Shown: positions 47,101-57,529 of the stretch, piece after piece
How positions within the stretch are numbered: the first letter of the stretch is position 1
How the letters are laid out: the number at the start of each line of letters is the position of its first letter
Assembly: GCA_032718475.1 (NCBI GenBank)
Contig: JAUCBJ010002115.1
Span: 1 to 64,000, forward strand
DNA: 64,000 bases
DNA from: Nemertoderma westbladi
Taxonomy: Eukaryota; Xenacoelomorpha; Nemertodermatida; Nemertodermatidae
Direction of reading: 5' to 3'
Translations under genes and position numbers: made by a program
The notes under the pieces: generated by a model
Seen by the model: the letters and a program-made list of their open reading frames with translations, nothing else
Told to the model about the DNA's origin: nothing
The model's database searches: none

Positions 47101-47486
47101 GTCCTGCCTTGCTGCCTTCCAATAAGGTAGAAGCAGCAGATATCCCGCTCATACAATCACAGACACCGACTTAGCCGATGATATCGTCCTGCCTTGCTGC
47201 CTTCCAATAAGGTAGAAGCAGCAGATATCCCGCTCATACAATCACAGACACCGACTTAGCCAATGATATCATCCTGCCTTGCTGCCTTCCAATAAGGTAG
47301 AAGCAGCAGATATCCCGCTCATACAATCACAGACACCGACTTAGCCGATGATATCGTCCTGCCTTGCTGCCTTCCAATAAGGTAGAAGCAGCAGATATCC
47401 CGCTCATACAATCACAGACACCGACTTAGCCAACGATATCGTCCTGCCTTGCTGCCTTCCAATAAGGTAGAAGCAGCAGATATCCC
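41176..47486 (+). repeat. 85-bp satellite, ~74 copies, derived from LINE RT motif C
   Basis: Head-to-tail array with constant 85-base period (landmark GTAGAAGCAGCAGATATCCC, at 41261, 41346 ... 47467; one single-base insertion near 43951). About 67 bases of the monomer align with 23090-23157 of the RTE-like LINE, which encodes the FADD catalytic box: shared CAGACACCGACTT, AGATATCC, ATCG-CCTGC. I count about 52 of 67 identical, more in monomers reading GCCGATGATATCG, which translate as TDTDLADDIVL. Most monomers have GCCAACGATATCG (LANDIVL). 85 is not a multiple of three and no array-wide frame exists, so it is non-coding satellite now. Confidence 0.92.
45700..46900 (+). repeat. Higher-order repeats inside the satellite
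   Basis: The rare variant CCCGCTCACACAATCACAGA occurs at about 45701, 46211 and 46891, spaced 510 (6 x 85) and 680 (8 x 85) bases, with matching neighbours (monomers having AAGCATCAG and ATCGCCCTG). Blocks of several monomers were copied as units. Confidence 0.75.
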
Positions 47487-48590
47487 TTTTAGTCCGCCAA
47501 CCCGGCCCTAGTAACCGTTTTAGCAACAGATTTATGAAATTTAAATTATTAATTTCTTTGTCTCACCTTTCCTTTTCCTGAGAAAATCAACAAACAGTTT
47601 TAAGAATTAAAAACCCATCACACAACTTAAATAACATCTCGGGAACATATCAAGGGCAATATAAAATCAAATAGAGTCTAATGTCGCAGAAACAGGCCCA
47701 TTATTTGGACCAGAGTAATTTACACAAGTAACAAAATATTAAGTTTAAGAAGTGGAGAATTCGTGTACCTTTACTCAACTATTTGTTCCAATATTTGTAA
47801 CTATTTTTAAAAATTATTATTTAATTAATTTAATTTAAGTAATTATTTAAAAATATCACTACAGCTCAGTAGCATGGTGATACTTCCCGTCATATTGTAC
47901 ACACTTGGGTGACATTTACAGTCCACGTTACCATAGCAACAGACCGCAACAATTAAATGTGACACACGTCGCATAGCTATAACCTTCGACTGTTAGTCAG
48001 CATCCTATCGTGATTTTGGGGTACCGGTATATTGTTTAATACAAATATGAATTTTAAAGAATCTCAGGCGTTTATCGAAACCTACAGTTAATAGTTAACT
48101 CACTCTAAATGCTGCTGAGATATTTGTTTTGCAGCAGGCAGGTACATCACACTATGCACCGTCGAGACAGGGGTTGGGCGGGGGGGGGGGGGGCAAATCC
48201 CATTTCGGCGAATTATTTTGTCTCAATGTTAAATTATCAATTTAGGGAAAGGAGCAGTTTACAGTGGCACGTTATTCCAACTAAAACAATAAACGAATCT
48301 CAACAGAACAGATTGAAATTTAATTTTTGAGAGTAAACAGGTGTTATTTGCGTCGATTTTCACCCTGGAGAGGGATCAATTTTGATTGCGTCGAAACTAT
48401 CACTTGCATTTGCCTATTATTATTATTATGACTTGATGGAAATGGATGGTGACGAACATATTCCTACTCTTAAAGGAAAACTTGCCCGAATGTGGTTTGT
48501 GAAGAGATATGCATATTTATTATGTGGAGCAAAGAAAGATGAGCCATTAAGAATTGCTTCAGTTGGCGGAAAGTTAAAATAAAAGGTGTC
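47487..48590. other. No gene recognised; family D repeat and short G run
   Basis: A G run (about 48180-48193) and a family D block (about 48246-48310) lie here. The 66-residue frame at 48382-48582 has no recognisable domain. Confidence 0.45.
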
Positions 48591-48796
48591 AGCACTACTA
48601 CTACTATTGGCATGCTACATTGCAGATGCATAATATATATTACACATATATTTAGATGCTGTGCCGTCTTGTCGACAAAATTGCGCTGCCACAACTCTCT
48701 GCCACCCATGACATTTGCTAGATCATCCGCATCTTCAAGGCCAATGTCCTTTAAGTTGCGTCTCAAGAAAGTCATGGGCTGTCCACCATGCTTATT
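48591..48796 (-). pseudogene. RTE-like LINE 3' fragment with (AGT)n tail
   Basis: Minus strand encodes NKHGGQPMTFLRRNLKDIGL and GRELWQRNFVDK, the extreme C-terminus of the LINE; its tail (ACTACTACTACTA on the plus strand) sits near 48596-48606. It is cut off upstream exactly where the AGTACCGGTCC microsatellite starts. Confidence 0.8.
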
Positions 48797-49402
48797 CAGT
48801 ACCAGTCCGGTACAGTACAGTACCAGTACCGGTCCGGTACAGTACCAGTACGGGTCCGGTACAGTACAGTACCAGTACAGGTCCGGTACAGTACAGTACC
48901 AGTACGGGTCCTGTACAGTACCAGTACGGGTCTGGTACAGTACAGTACCGGTCCGGTCCGGTACAGTACCAGTACCGGTCCTGTACAGTACAGTACAGTA
49001 CCAGTACGGGTCCGGTACAGTACCAGTACGGGTCCGGTACAGTACAGTACCGGTCCTGTCCGGTACAGTACCAGTACCGGTCCGGTACAGTACAGTACCA
49101 GTACCGGTCCGGTACAATGCCAGTACGGGTCCGGTACAGTACCAGTACGGGTCCAGTACAGTACCAGTACCGGTCTGGTACAGTACAGTACGGGTCCGGT
49201 ACAGTACCAGTACGGGTCCGGTACAGTACCAGTACGGGTCCGGTACAGTACAGTACCGGTCCGGTCCGGTACAGTACCGGTCCGGTACAGTACAGTACCA
49301 GTACGGGTCCGGTACAGTACCAGTACGGGTCCGGTACAGTACAGTACCGGTCCGGTCCGGTACAGTACCAGTACCGGTCCGGTACAGTACAGTACCTGTT
49401 TT
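48797..49402. repeat. GTAC/CCGG microsatellite array, first block
   Basis: Irregular alternation of short units AGTACCAGTACGGGTCCGGT and AGTACAGTACCGGTCC. Both strands are open in several frames; these proteins (GTGTVPDRTG-like) are artefacts. Many GTAC, CCGG and ACCGGT palindromes, so it can form alternate hairpins. Confidence 0.95.
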
Positions 49403-49524
49403 GAATTTCCCCCTTACATCCGTATCACTGTACCTCATTGTATAAATCAGATTTGGTGATAGGGTGTAATAGTGCAATTTGAAATCCATTGTATCAACTA
49501 TGTTATTATACTATCATTCTCACC

Positions 49525-49526
<2 letters not shown>

Positions 49527-49559
<33 letters not shown>

Positions 49560-49680
49560 CAGTACCAGTCCGGTACAGTACAGTACCAGTACCGGTCCGG
49601 TACAGTTCAGTACCAGTACGGGTCCGGTACAGTACCAGTACGGGTCCGGTACAGTACCGGTCCGGTACAGTACCAGTAGG
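49527..49680. repeat. Poly(A) run followed by second block of the same array
   Basis: A run of about 30 A (49527-49556) is directly followed by the same GTAC/CCGG units to about 49676. The unit being the same on both sides of 49403-49526 suggests an insertion into the array. Confidence 0.9.
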
Positions 49681-49694
49681 CCTACGGGTCATTT

Positions 49695-49880
49695 ATAGAA
49701 AGACATAGAAATTAGTAAAGCAAAGGCGTGGGTAGCTCTATCAAAAATGGTCAGATCTCTCCAGGCACCTGAAGAATAAGTTCTTTCGAACCACAGAGGA
49801 AAGTGTACTTTTAAACGGGGATGATACCTGGACACTACTGACAAACAAAGAATTGTTGGTGTTACGCAAAGCTACTAAGG
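49695..49880 (+). pseudogene. RTE-like LINE fragment (after RT core)
   Basis: Nucleotide match to 23350-23545 of the LINE (GACATAGAA, GCAAAGGC, GGGTAGCTCTATCAAAAATGG, CAGATCTCTCCAGGCACCTG) with a small deletion and frame breaks. Confidence 0.8.
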
Positions 49881-49884
49881 TTTC

Positions 49885-50430
49885 ATATTTCAGCAAAAAT
49901 ACTGAAATATATCACCATAAAAAATAAACACTTTTCTTGAATAATGTAATAAGTTTGCTAAAACACTACAATATAAATATATCACAATAAATATAAATAA
50001 CTTTATTCATATGTGATTAGGTCTCAGAAATACTGAAATATATATCACAATAAATAATAAATATTTTCCTTTACATATATGTAATTGATCGCAAAAGTAC
50101 TGAAATATATAACACCATAAATTATAATTAGTTTCCTTCATATATATATTTAATTATGTCGCAAAAATACTTAAATATATATCACAATAAATAATAAATA
50201 TTTTATTTTAAATATATGTAATTGATCGCAAAAGTACTGAAATATATAACACCATAAATTATAATTATTTTCCTTCATATATATATTTAATTATGTCGCA
50301 AAAATACTTAAATATATATCACAATAAATAATAAATATTTTATTTTAAATATATGTAATTGATCGCAAAAGTACTGAAATATATCTCACCATAAATATTA
50401 AATATTTTCCTTCGTATATATATATAACTT
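49885..50430 (+). repeat. AT-rich ~68/137-bp tandem repeat
   Basis: Units around GCAAAAGTACTGAAATATAT recur at 50091, 50161, 50228, 50298, 50365, alternating 70 and 67 bases, i.e. a 137-bp dimer. It lies just downstream of the GPCR stop. Confidence 0.85.
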
Positions 50431-50479
50431 ATCGTCGTATATTCATTACACCTTCTTTATATCATGAGGTGCCATTTAT

Positions 50480-50617
50480 CTAATTGATTCGGCTAAATAT
50501 CTTTTTAGCGCGATTCTGGAAACTTTTAAGCTGAGCGGAATAGATAATTGGGTTGCAGAATATGTTGATGAGAACCATGATGCGAACGAACACATATATA
50601 GGAGTCCCCTTTGCATG
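50480..50617 (-). CDS. Class A GPCR, last exon: TM7 and C-tail
   Basis: 138 nt, acceptor TTGTTTCAG, ending in TAG. It encodes TM7 with the family signature FCNPIIYSAQLKSF (NPxxY) and a short basic tail (RAKKIFSRIN). Phase 0 fits the preceding exon. See the entry at 53896 for the whole gene. Confidence 0.92.
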   Translation of the reverse strand, partial: HAKGTPIYVFVRIMVLINIFCNPIIYSAQLKSFQNRAKKIFSRIN

Positions 50618-50764
50618 CTGAAACAATTACAATAGTAATAAACAAGACAGCTTTAAACTGCTTGAAAATATTATATAATATCATGACCTACTAAAGATAT
50701 CTTTAGTAAGTCAGTTAGTTATATTATCAATACTCCTAAAATATATAGAAATTTAGTTGTGTTA

Positions 50765-51590
50765 CAAATAAATAACATCAACGTATGAATCGCTTAGATG
50801 AATCACTTGTTGACTTCATTAAAGCCTTCTATTCCTTCTATTCCGTCCCCCGACCACCTATGGCGCCATACGTGTGTTTACCTGATGATGACTCAGGTCC
50901 ACTCTTAGTCCTATGGGGAGTTATTGTAGTTGACACACTTTCTTGCACATTTATTATTCATTATTGTGGTTGATTTTGTTCTACTGATGTCCTTAGATCA
51001 ACTTAATAAAGATGGGGTGATGGTAACACCCCCTACTGGCACAAATAGTAGAGGAAATCCAGCAAAGTATCATACTGATCTAGACTTTGATGATGAATTT
51101 GGGGTACTGTCAGACTCACTAGAGGGAACACAAAAGCCCCTCTGCTCATTGGAGCAGGTTGCTTCTAGTGTTGGTCTTTTTATAAACTCCAAGAAAACTA
51201 AAATTTTGACAGTGAACTTTAACTGCCCTCATGAAATTTCTGATCGTATGAGCACAACCTCCAGCGATGGCTTACCTGAGCACGTGGATGACTTCTGTTA
51301 CATGTGATCATGGATCCGGAAGTCCTTCAGATACGTAAGGGGGAGGCATACGCAGCGTTAAATAGTCTGTCCAGGATTTGGAAGTCCCATAGAATAAAAC
51401 AAAAACTTAAGGTCCGATTATTTAGTCCATGCTGGGCTCTAACTGCAGAGGATACCAAATCTCTGGATGACACTTTCACAAAAATGCTCCGCCGGGTTTG
51501 TTGTGTCAAGTACAAAGATCACTTCTCGAATCGAACTCTATACAACATCAGGCTGTTTCATCGGGGGATTCCAGGAAAAATATAGCAAAA
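50765..51590 (+). pseudogene. RTE-like LINE fragment in GPCR last intron
   Basis: Degraded reverse transcriptase read in several frames: DFIKAFYS near 50813 (motif A), FIIVVDFVLLMSLDQ, DLDFDDEFGVLSDS (degenerate motif C), then WKSHRIKQKLKVRLF and MLRRVCCVKY. It matches the family of 420-849. Antisense to the GPCR. Confidence 0.8.
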
Positions 51591-51772
51591 TATTAAATGT
51601 CCTATAGTTGTCCTGTAGGTCCTATAGTTTTCGGCTCACATATTTTTTTATAGAATAATAATATGAAAAACAATAATATAAAAAATATTATAAAAAATAA
51701 TGTCTAATAATAAAATAGATAGTCCCGTCTACACTATCTGTACTTGCTTTAATAGTACTGATGGTCACTTAC

Positions 51773-51888
51773 CACGTATCCTGTGACAAATCTTTGAATT
51801 TGGGTAATCGAATTTGGAATCCAACAAATACCAAAGAAAATTGAACAAATCAAAGCTGTGCGAATAATATTTGTAGACCTTTTATCTC
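51773..51888 (-). CDS. Class A GPCR, exon with TM6
   Basis: 116 nt between AATTACAG and GTAAGT. It encodes the end of intracellular loop 3 (GDKRSTNIIRTA) and TM6 with the conserved Cys-Trp-x-Pro (FFGICWIPNS). It begins with two bases completing a Gly codon from the previous exon. Confidence 0.92.
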
Positions 51889-52104
51889 CTGTAATTAACA
51901 AAATTCCTGTACAATATGCAGCAATCCCGGAAGGAAGAGTAATAATAAAAAGTTTTTTGAGATTACAGTGTCTGTGGCAATATCAAAATTTCCTGTCAGA
52001 TTTGTCCATTACCTATATTCACATTCGTAGATGAACTGATACATTACATAAGGTAATAAATATTTATCAGAAACCAGTGAACTCGGTTCTTACCATAAAC
52101 ACAC

Positions 52105-52262
52105 CTTTTATTGAAGAGGCCTTTCCAGAAGCAATAAGTTTCAGATATATTGCTGCATAACAGATTCCCATGTAAATAACTTGTGGAAATGGCCGTATAA
52201 CAACAAAATATAGCGGGAGCCAAGGCATTCTATATCTTATGCATTTATAATCATCATCAAAT
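52105..52262 (-). CDS. Class A GPCR, exon with ECL2 and TM5
   Basis: 158 nt, acceptor TTCTTCTAG, donor GTGTGT. It encodes extracellular loop 2 with the disulfide Cys (DDDYKCIRYRM), TM5 with Pro (RPFPQVIYMGICYAAIYLKL) and the start of loop 3. A nearby GTAAGA donor 11 bases further on (52093-52092) would break the phase with the TM6 exon, so GTGTGT is preferred. Confidence 0.9.
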
Positions 52263-52409
52263 CTAGAAGAAAAAAAATATATTGGCAGTTTGTTGTTCAA
52301 AGTTCCCTTAACATTAAGTTAGCAGCAGCATTTCATTACAGTATTAAAACCAAAACTTCTTGAATAACTGAATGAAACTAACCAGAAAGATCCCAAATTC
52401 AAAGATCTT

Positions 52410-52798
52410 TAAAAATTAACAATAAATCTTTAACAATGTCACCGTCGGTTAAGTACCTAGGAATTCAAATTGATCAAAAGTTATCGTGGAAAACCCATAT
52501 AACATATGTCTTATCAAAGTTATCTAAAACAGCTGGTATTTTTTATAAGTTGCGACACTTTTTTGGTCTACGTATCCTAAAACTTCATTATTTTTCACTC
52601 GTGCACCCGTATATAAACTATGGACTTATTATTTGGGGGAATGCTGGCTCCTCTCTGATAAAAAAAGTAAGACAAAAAATTAATAAAATCTTAAGATGCA
52701 TAACCTTTTCTGACCGTCTCGCGCATCCCTTTCCGTTATATCAAAGTTTTAAAATATTACCCGTTCAACATTTGCACTCACTTCAATATTCAGCCTAA
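52410..52798 (+). pseudogene. LINE reverse-transcriptase fragment (jockey/CR1-like)
   Basis: Encodes VKYLGIQIDQKLSWKTHI through PYINYGLIIWGN, the region after the RT core in jockey/CR1-type LINEs. It lies in a GPCR intron, antisense, truncated at both ends. Confidence 0.75.
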
Positions 52799-52799
52799 A

Positions 52800-53815
52800 T
52801 ATTGATCCAGACAAATCAAATTGGATGGTAATCGCAGGAAAAAAGGGAGCAGCTACCGCAAAGTCTCTAAAAATAAACGGAACTGAAATGAAGCCATCGA
52901 ATCATATTAAATTTCTGGGGTTTAAAATCTCACCAACAGGTAAACATTTATCTGAGATCATCAAATCAATTGCAATGCATTCCGAGATATTCCACAACTT
53001 TAGATGGACTGCACAAAGATATAACGTTGAAATAGTAGCCAAGTTATGGAGATCTCTAGCATTACCATCAATTCTATACAAAACAACATATCACTTTGGC
53101 GCATTATCAAAATCGGAGCTACTGTCAGCAGACGCCTACCATAGAAAAGTGTTACGCGGTTTAATTAATGTAGGAAATTACGTGTCCAATGGTACACTGC
53201 TTAACCTATACCGCACCGATGACATATCAAACTCAGCTTACCGGCAATGCTTGGGAACCATGCTGCGTTCGATTAGATCTCCAAACACTCATATCCAGCA
53301 GTGCATAAGGATAGCGGTCCAACTCAACTCCATTGATCCTAAAGGTGCGCAATATTGTGGGATTGGTGGCACCTACAACAATGCCAGGCTACACTATAGT
53401 CTCCCAGAGGTTAGCTCTCTCATGAACTACATACACCTATAACCGCAATCAACTATTTGCAAGGCTGAACTCTGGACAACCGAACTATACAGACAAGGAC
53501 CATGCGGAGTTCATATCGAACTGTTATAATCTATCAAACACTAGCTTTACCATCAAACACAAACGAATAATAGACTACTACGGAATTTAGTTGAATACAT
53601 GGCTTGCCCCTAGGATCTCTGCTTATTTTATTGTTTGATTTGGTGAACTGATGCTATTAACGGTGTTATAATTAACGGCCTAGTTGTGATCTGTGATCAC
53701 AATTTTTACTTCCAATCATATTGTAGTGCAGTTGGATATATATTTTTATCTTTTAAACAGTTTTAATTAATATAAATGCCGGCTAGACTGGTGTACCCGA
53801 ATAATAATAATAATT
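52800..53815 (+). pseudogene. LINE 3' fragment of another family, (AAT)n tail
   Basis: The frame from DPDKSNWMVIAGKK to IHL (53442) continues in other frames to DYYGI near 53588. Landmarks IKFLGFKISPTGKH and LWRSLALPSILYKTTY. The 3' end carries AATAATAATAAT at about 53800-53814. It differs clearly from the RTE-like and L2-like families here. Inserted in a GPCR intron, antisense. Confidence 0.75.
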
Positions 53816-53895
53816 CAAGTATCAGCCTCCATGCACAGTGTATTTTACAACTACTGTATTAGAAAACTGAATATCAAATCAAGCAAGTAACCAAC

Positions 53896-54059
53896 CCGAT
53901 AGCATCCCAAGCAGGAATTTGAAAAGCAAAGCCAAGCAAAATCGCAATGAAAATAAAAAGAAAAGTAAATTTCGCCTTCATTTTCCTCTGATACATTATC
54001 GGGTGAACAATAAGAAGCAACCGATCTGTGGTAATCACACATAAACTGAATGCGGAAAC
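53896..54059 (-). CDS. Class A GPCR, exon with TM3 end, ICL2, TM4
   Basis: 164 nt, acceptor TTTCCAG. It encodes VSAFSLCVITTDRLLLIVHP, a DRY-type motif (TDR) at the TM3 end, then ICL2 and TM4 (FTFLFIFIAILLGFAFQIPAW). The donor GG|GTTGGT is weak, but it is the GT that keeps the phase. Whole gene: six exons on the minus strand (56043-56077, 55438-55511, this one, 52105-52262, 51773-51888, 50480-50617) give TM2 end through TM7 with all phases matching and no stop. It is a plasma-membrane heptahelical receptor; the ligand cannot be inferred. The exons for the N-terminus, TM1 and most of TM2 were not found upstream. Confidence 0.92.
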
Positions 54060-54354
54060 CTGGAAATAAAATAATTAAATATATAAATCTAGGTCTAAAT
54101 TTACAATTTGATGTAACGTTCCATTTAATGTTCCTGGGTGGAATGAATTTTTACGTGACAAATGTAATTTTTTCTCGCGGAGTGTTCAACTTGAGGAAAT
54201 GTGTGGTGATCTTTTTCTCAGAGAATAATTTTTTGGCTATATTTTGGTTGTCAATGGTTAGGTGATCCAACAACATCTGGCATGGCATGTATCATTCAGC
54301 TGTGCAAACCAAATCATAATAGAAAGCATGGTTAACAATAAACCTTTTAACTTC

Positions 54355-55165
54355 ACCTTCCCACCTTGACACCTTCCCCCATTCCCATCCACCTTCACCA
54401 TTCCCATCTTCTCACCTTCCCATCTTCCCACATTCCCATCCTCTTAACATTCCCAGCTTCACACATTTCCATCCACCTTCCCACGTTTCCATCTTCCCAC
54501 ATTCCCATCTTCCTACATTCCCACCCACTTTCCCGCCTTCCCAAAATTCAATCTTCCTACATTCCCACCGTCTTTCCCACATTCCCACCCACCTTCCCCA
54601 TTCCCATCTTCTCACCTTCCCATCTTCTCACATTCCCATCCTCCCACATTCCCAGCTTCCCACATTTCCATCCACCTTCCGACCTTCCCAAATTTCAATA
54701 TTCCTACATTCCCACCTTCTTTCCCACATTCACAAGAAACTTACCATATTCCCTCCTTCAAACATACCCATCTTCCTACATTCCCATCTTCCTACATTCC
54801 CATCTTCCTACATTCCCACCACCTTCCCACATTCCCACCCAATTCCGGCCTTCCCACATTCCCACCCACCTTCCCACATTCCCACCCACCTTCCCACATT
54901 CTCATCTTCCTACATTCCCACATTCCCATCCACCTTCCCACATTGCCAACTTCCTACATTTCCATCCACCTTCCCACATTTCCATCCACCTTCCCATGTT
55001 CCAAAATTTCAATCTTCCTACATTCCCAGATTCCCATCCACCTTCCCACATTCACATATTCCCATCTTCCCGCAATTCCGTCCACCTTCCCACATTCCCA
55101 TAGTCCTACATTCCCACCTTCCCATCTTCCCACATTCCCATCCATCCACCTTCCCACCCACCCAC
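54355..55165 (+). repeat. Pyrimidine-rich TTCCCACATTCCCATC low-complexity array
   Basis: About 0.8 kb of degenerate 10-to-16-base C/T-rich units (CCTTCCCA, CATTCCCATC). Long frames on both strands (245 residues plus, others minus) are artefacts of the composition. It lies in the GPCR intron between the TM3 and TM3-TM4 exons; such tracts can form triplex DNA. Confidence 0.9.
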
Positions 55166-55437
55166 CCACCTTCTCACTCACCAACCGACCTACTGATCAA
55201 CAGACTACCCCCTACTCTTCGCGCAGCACATGAATACCAAAATACCCCCACGTGAACTTTCCTCGATGGTGGACAATTCTAAAGTTGCCTAATGATAGTG
55301 AATGGGCCAAATTCCTTTCCCATGTGATTTTTTTTGCTGGGAATGGGAAACTTCACATGGGCGTATGTGTTAGTAGTAGAGTTGACATCGACATCCAGCT
55401 GATAAAATAGCTAGTCGGGAAAGGTTGATAAACTTAC

Positions 55438-55511
55438 CATATATGTCATCCATAATAACTGACTGTTCCAAATTAAACTGCAATATAATCTGCCAGCTAC
55501 ATAACTTGCAC
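55438..55511 (-). CDS. Class A GPCR, exon with ECL1 and TM3 start
   Basis: 74 nt, acceptor TTATTTCAG, donor GTAAGT. It encodes ASYVAGRLYCSLIWNSQLLW with the conserved TM3 Cys that pairs with ECL2. Phase 0 to the next exon, producing an intron inside TM3. Confidence 0.9.
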
Positions 55512-56042
55512 CTGAAATAATAGAATAGTAGTAACTATAAATAATATCCTCAGGTACCCTCAGTACCCTCAGGGGTGCAGCCTGGATTTGACTGGGCGAT
55601 GCGATGTGTCAAATGTGTAATGTTGTTATAATTCAGTGCCCCATCACCCCAAATGTTTAATAAAAATTCGTAATGAGATTGCATGAAATTTGAAACAGTG
55701 ATAACCTACTTCTTACTGGGTGACTGTAAAAATACGATTTTATTTATATGTATGTAATAAATTTCGCACTACCAAATCACCAGGGCGACATATTTTCCAA
55801 CTTTATATCGCAGTGCGACATTATTTCTCAGTATGTCCCTACGCGATGAATTTACTATGTATTTCCAGTATATCCAGTATGTCATCGCGTCATTATTAGG
55901 TTGATATAGAAAGTTAAGTGCCTAACTACAAATAATTATCCTCAAATAAATAAAATAATATTCGCCATTGTTCATAATTAGCACTTAAAGCTTTTACGGC
56001 ATGTTTGCATGTAATCATGTAAGTAATTGAGATGGCACTTAC

Positions 56043-56077
56043 TGTAGATGGCAGATAGAGACAAAGTGTTCCAAACG
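56043..56077 (-). CDS. Class A GPCR, 35-nt micro-exon, TM2 end
   Basis: Acceptor CATTCCTTACAG, donor ACA|GTAAGT. In the frame set by the next exon it reads VWNTLSLSAIY plus a shared Ser, suiting the outer half of TM2. It begins with the last base (C) of a codon, which could complete an Asp. Support is splice sites, phase and position only. Confidence 0.65.
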
Positions 56078-56366
56078 CTGTAAGGAATAGAGAAAGTGGG
56101 TGAAATCATGTAAGGGTTATTATACCAACAGTATTAGAAGAGTAGGCTAGCAGCAGCAGGTGACATTAGCCTAGTCAGTAGGCCTATAATAGAACATTGT
56201 GTTATGGTTTATACAGGGTTGCATGCTTATGGTAAAACGATTGGAACATTGACTACTAGTGTCTAGGGATACATTCCTTTTTACACAGAGTTCAAGTGTT
56301 AGACTGTAGGTTTACTTAGGTCTGCTATTCGTGTGTAGCCAACTGAACTAGCGCGCCAACGAGTAG

Positions 56367-57304
56367 CTCGTACAATAGGAAGTAAATGGATGTCTGCTGG
56401 CCGACCTCATGGTACTTGATATGTCTCGACGCGCTCGTACAATAAGAAGTAAACGGATGCCTGCTGGCCGACCTCATGGTACTTGATATGTCTCGACGCG
56501 CTCGTACAATAGGAAGTAAACGGATGTCTGCTGGCCGACCTCATGGTACTTGATAGGAAGTAAACGGATGTCTGCTGGCCGACCTCATGGTACTTGATAT
56601 GTCTCGACGCGCTCGTACAATAGGAAGTAAATGGATGTCTGCTGGCCGACCTCATGGTACTTGATAGGAAGTAAACGGATGTCTGCTGGCCGACCTCATG
56701 GTACTTGATAGGAAGTAAACGGATGTCTGCTGGCCGACCTCATGGTACTTGATATGTCTCGACGCGCTCGTACAATAGGAAGTAAACGGATGTCTGCTGG
56801 CCGACCTCATCGTACTTGATTGTCTCGACGCGCTCGTACAATAGGAAGTAAACGGATGTCTGCTGGCCGACCTCATGGTACTTGATATGTCTCGACGCGC
56901 TCGTACAATAGGAAGTAAACGGATGTCTGCTGGCCGACCTCATGGTACTTGATATGTCTCGACGCGCTCGTACAATAGGAAGTAAATGGATGTCTGCTGG
57001 CCGACCTCATGGTACTTGATATGTCTCGACGCGCTCGTACAATAGGAAGTAAACGGATGTCTGCTGGCCGACCTCATGGTACTTGATATGTCTCGACACG
57101 CTCGTACAATAGGAAGTAAACGGATGTCTGCTGGCCGACCTCATGGTACTTGATATGTCTCGACGCGCTCGTACAATAGGAAGTAAACGGATGTCTGCTG
57201 GCCGACCTCATGGTACTTGATATGTCTCGACGCGCTCGTACAATAGGAAGTAAACGGATGTCTGCTGGCCGACCTCATGGTACTTGATATGTCTCGACGC
57301 GCTC
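56367..57304. repeat. 67-bp minisatellite with 44-bp deletion variants
   Basis: Unit begins CTCGTACAATAGGAAGTAAA and ends ATGTCTCGACGCG. Some copies lack a 23-base block (ATGTCTCGACGCGCTCGTACAAT), leaving 44-bp units, at about 56550, 56660 and 56710. Minus-strand frames are artefacts. It lies upstream of the GPCR micro-exon and may sit in a further intron. Confidence 0.95.
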
Positions 57305-57529
57305 AAATGCGCCGTAGAAACCTGTCGATAAACATAAATGCAAATCGAGTAAATGTTAAACATCATTTGCAAAATTTAAGAGTTTATTGAGTGAGAGTTT
57401 ATTTCATTGGAGCATTTATGTTTACAAATTGTGAAATGCTTTTAAATATGAACATCAAATGAAAAAATATCAATATTAAATACTATCAATAAAGCTAGCT
57501 ACTATATTACTACAATTTTCTAATGTAAT

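Noticed and set aside
41176-47486. CRISPR array
   Set aside because: The repeat is contiguous 85-bp satellite without unique spacers, in an animal genome with LINEs and introns.
48470-49489. Long frames in the GTAC/CCGG array (up to 339 residues)
   Set aside because: Open on both strands and in several frames only because the repeat lacks stops.
52067-52104. Extension of the GPCR TM5 exon to the GTAAGA donor at 52093
   Set aside because: That donor gives the wrong phase for the TM6 exon; GTGTGT at 52104 restores it.
54366-55233. 245-residue Pro/His/Ser-rich protein
   Set aside because: Translation of a pyrimidine-rich low-complexity array; it lies in a GPCR intron.
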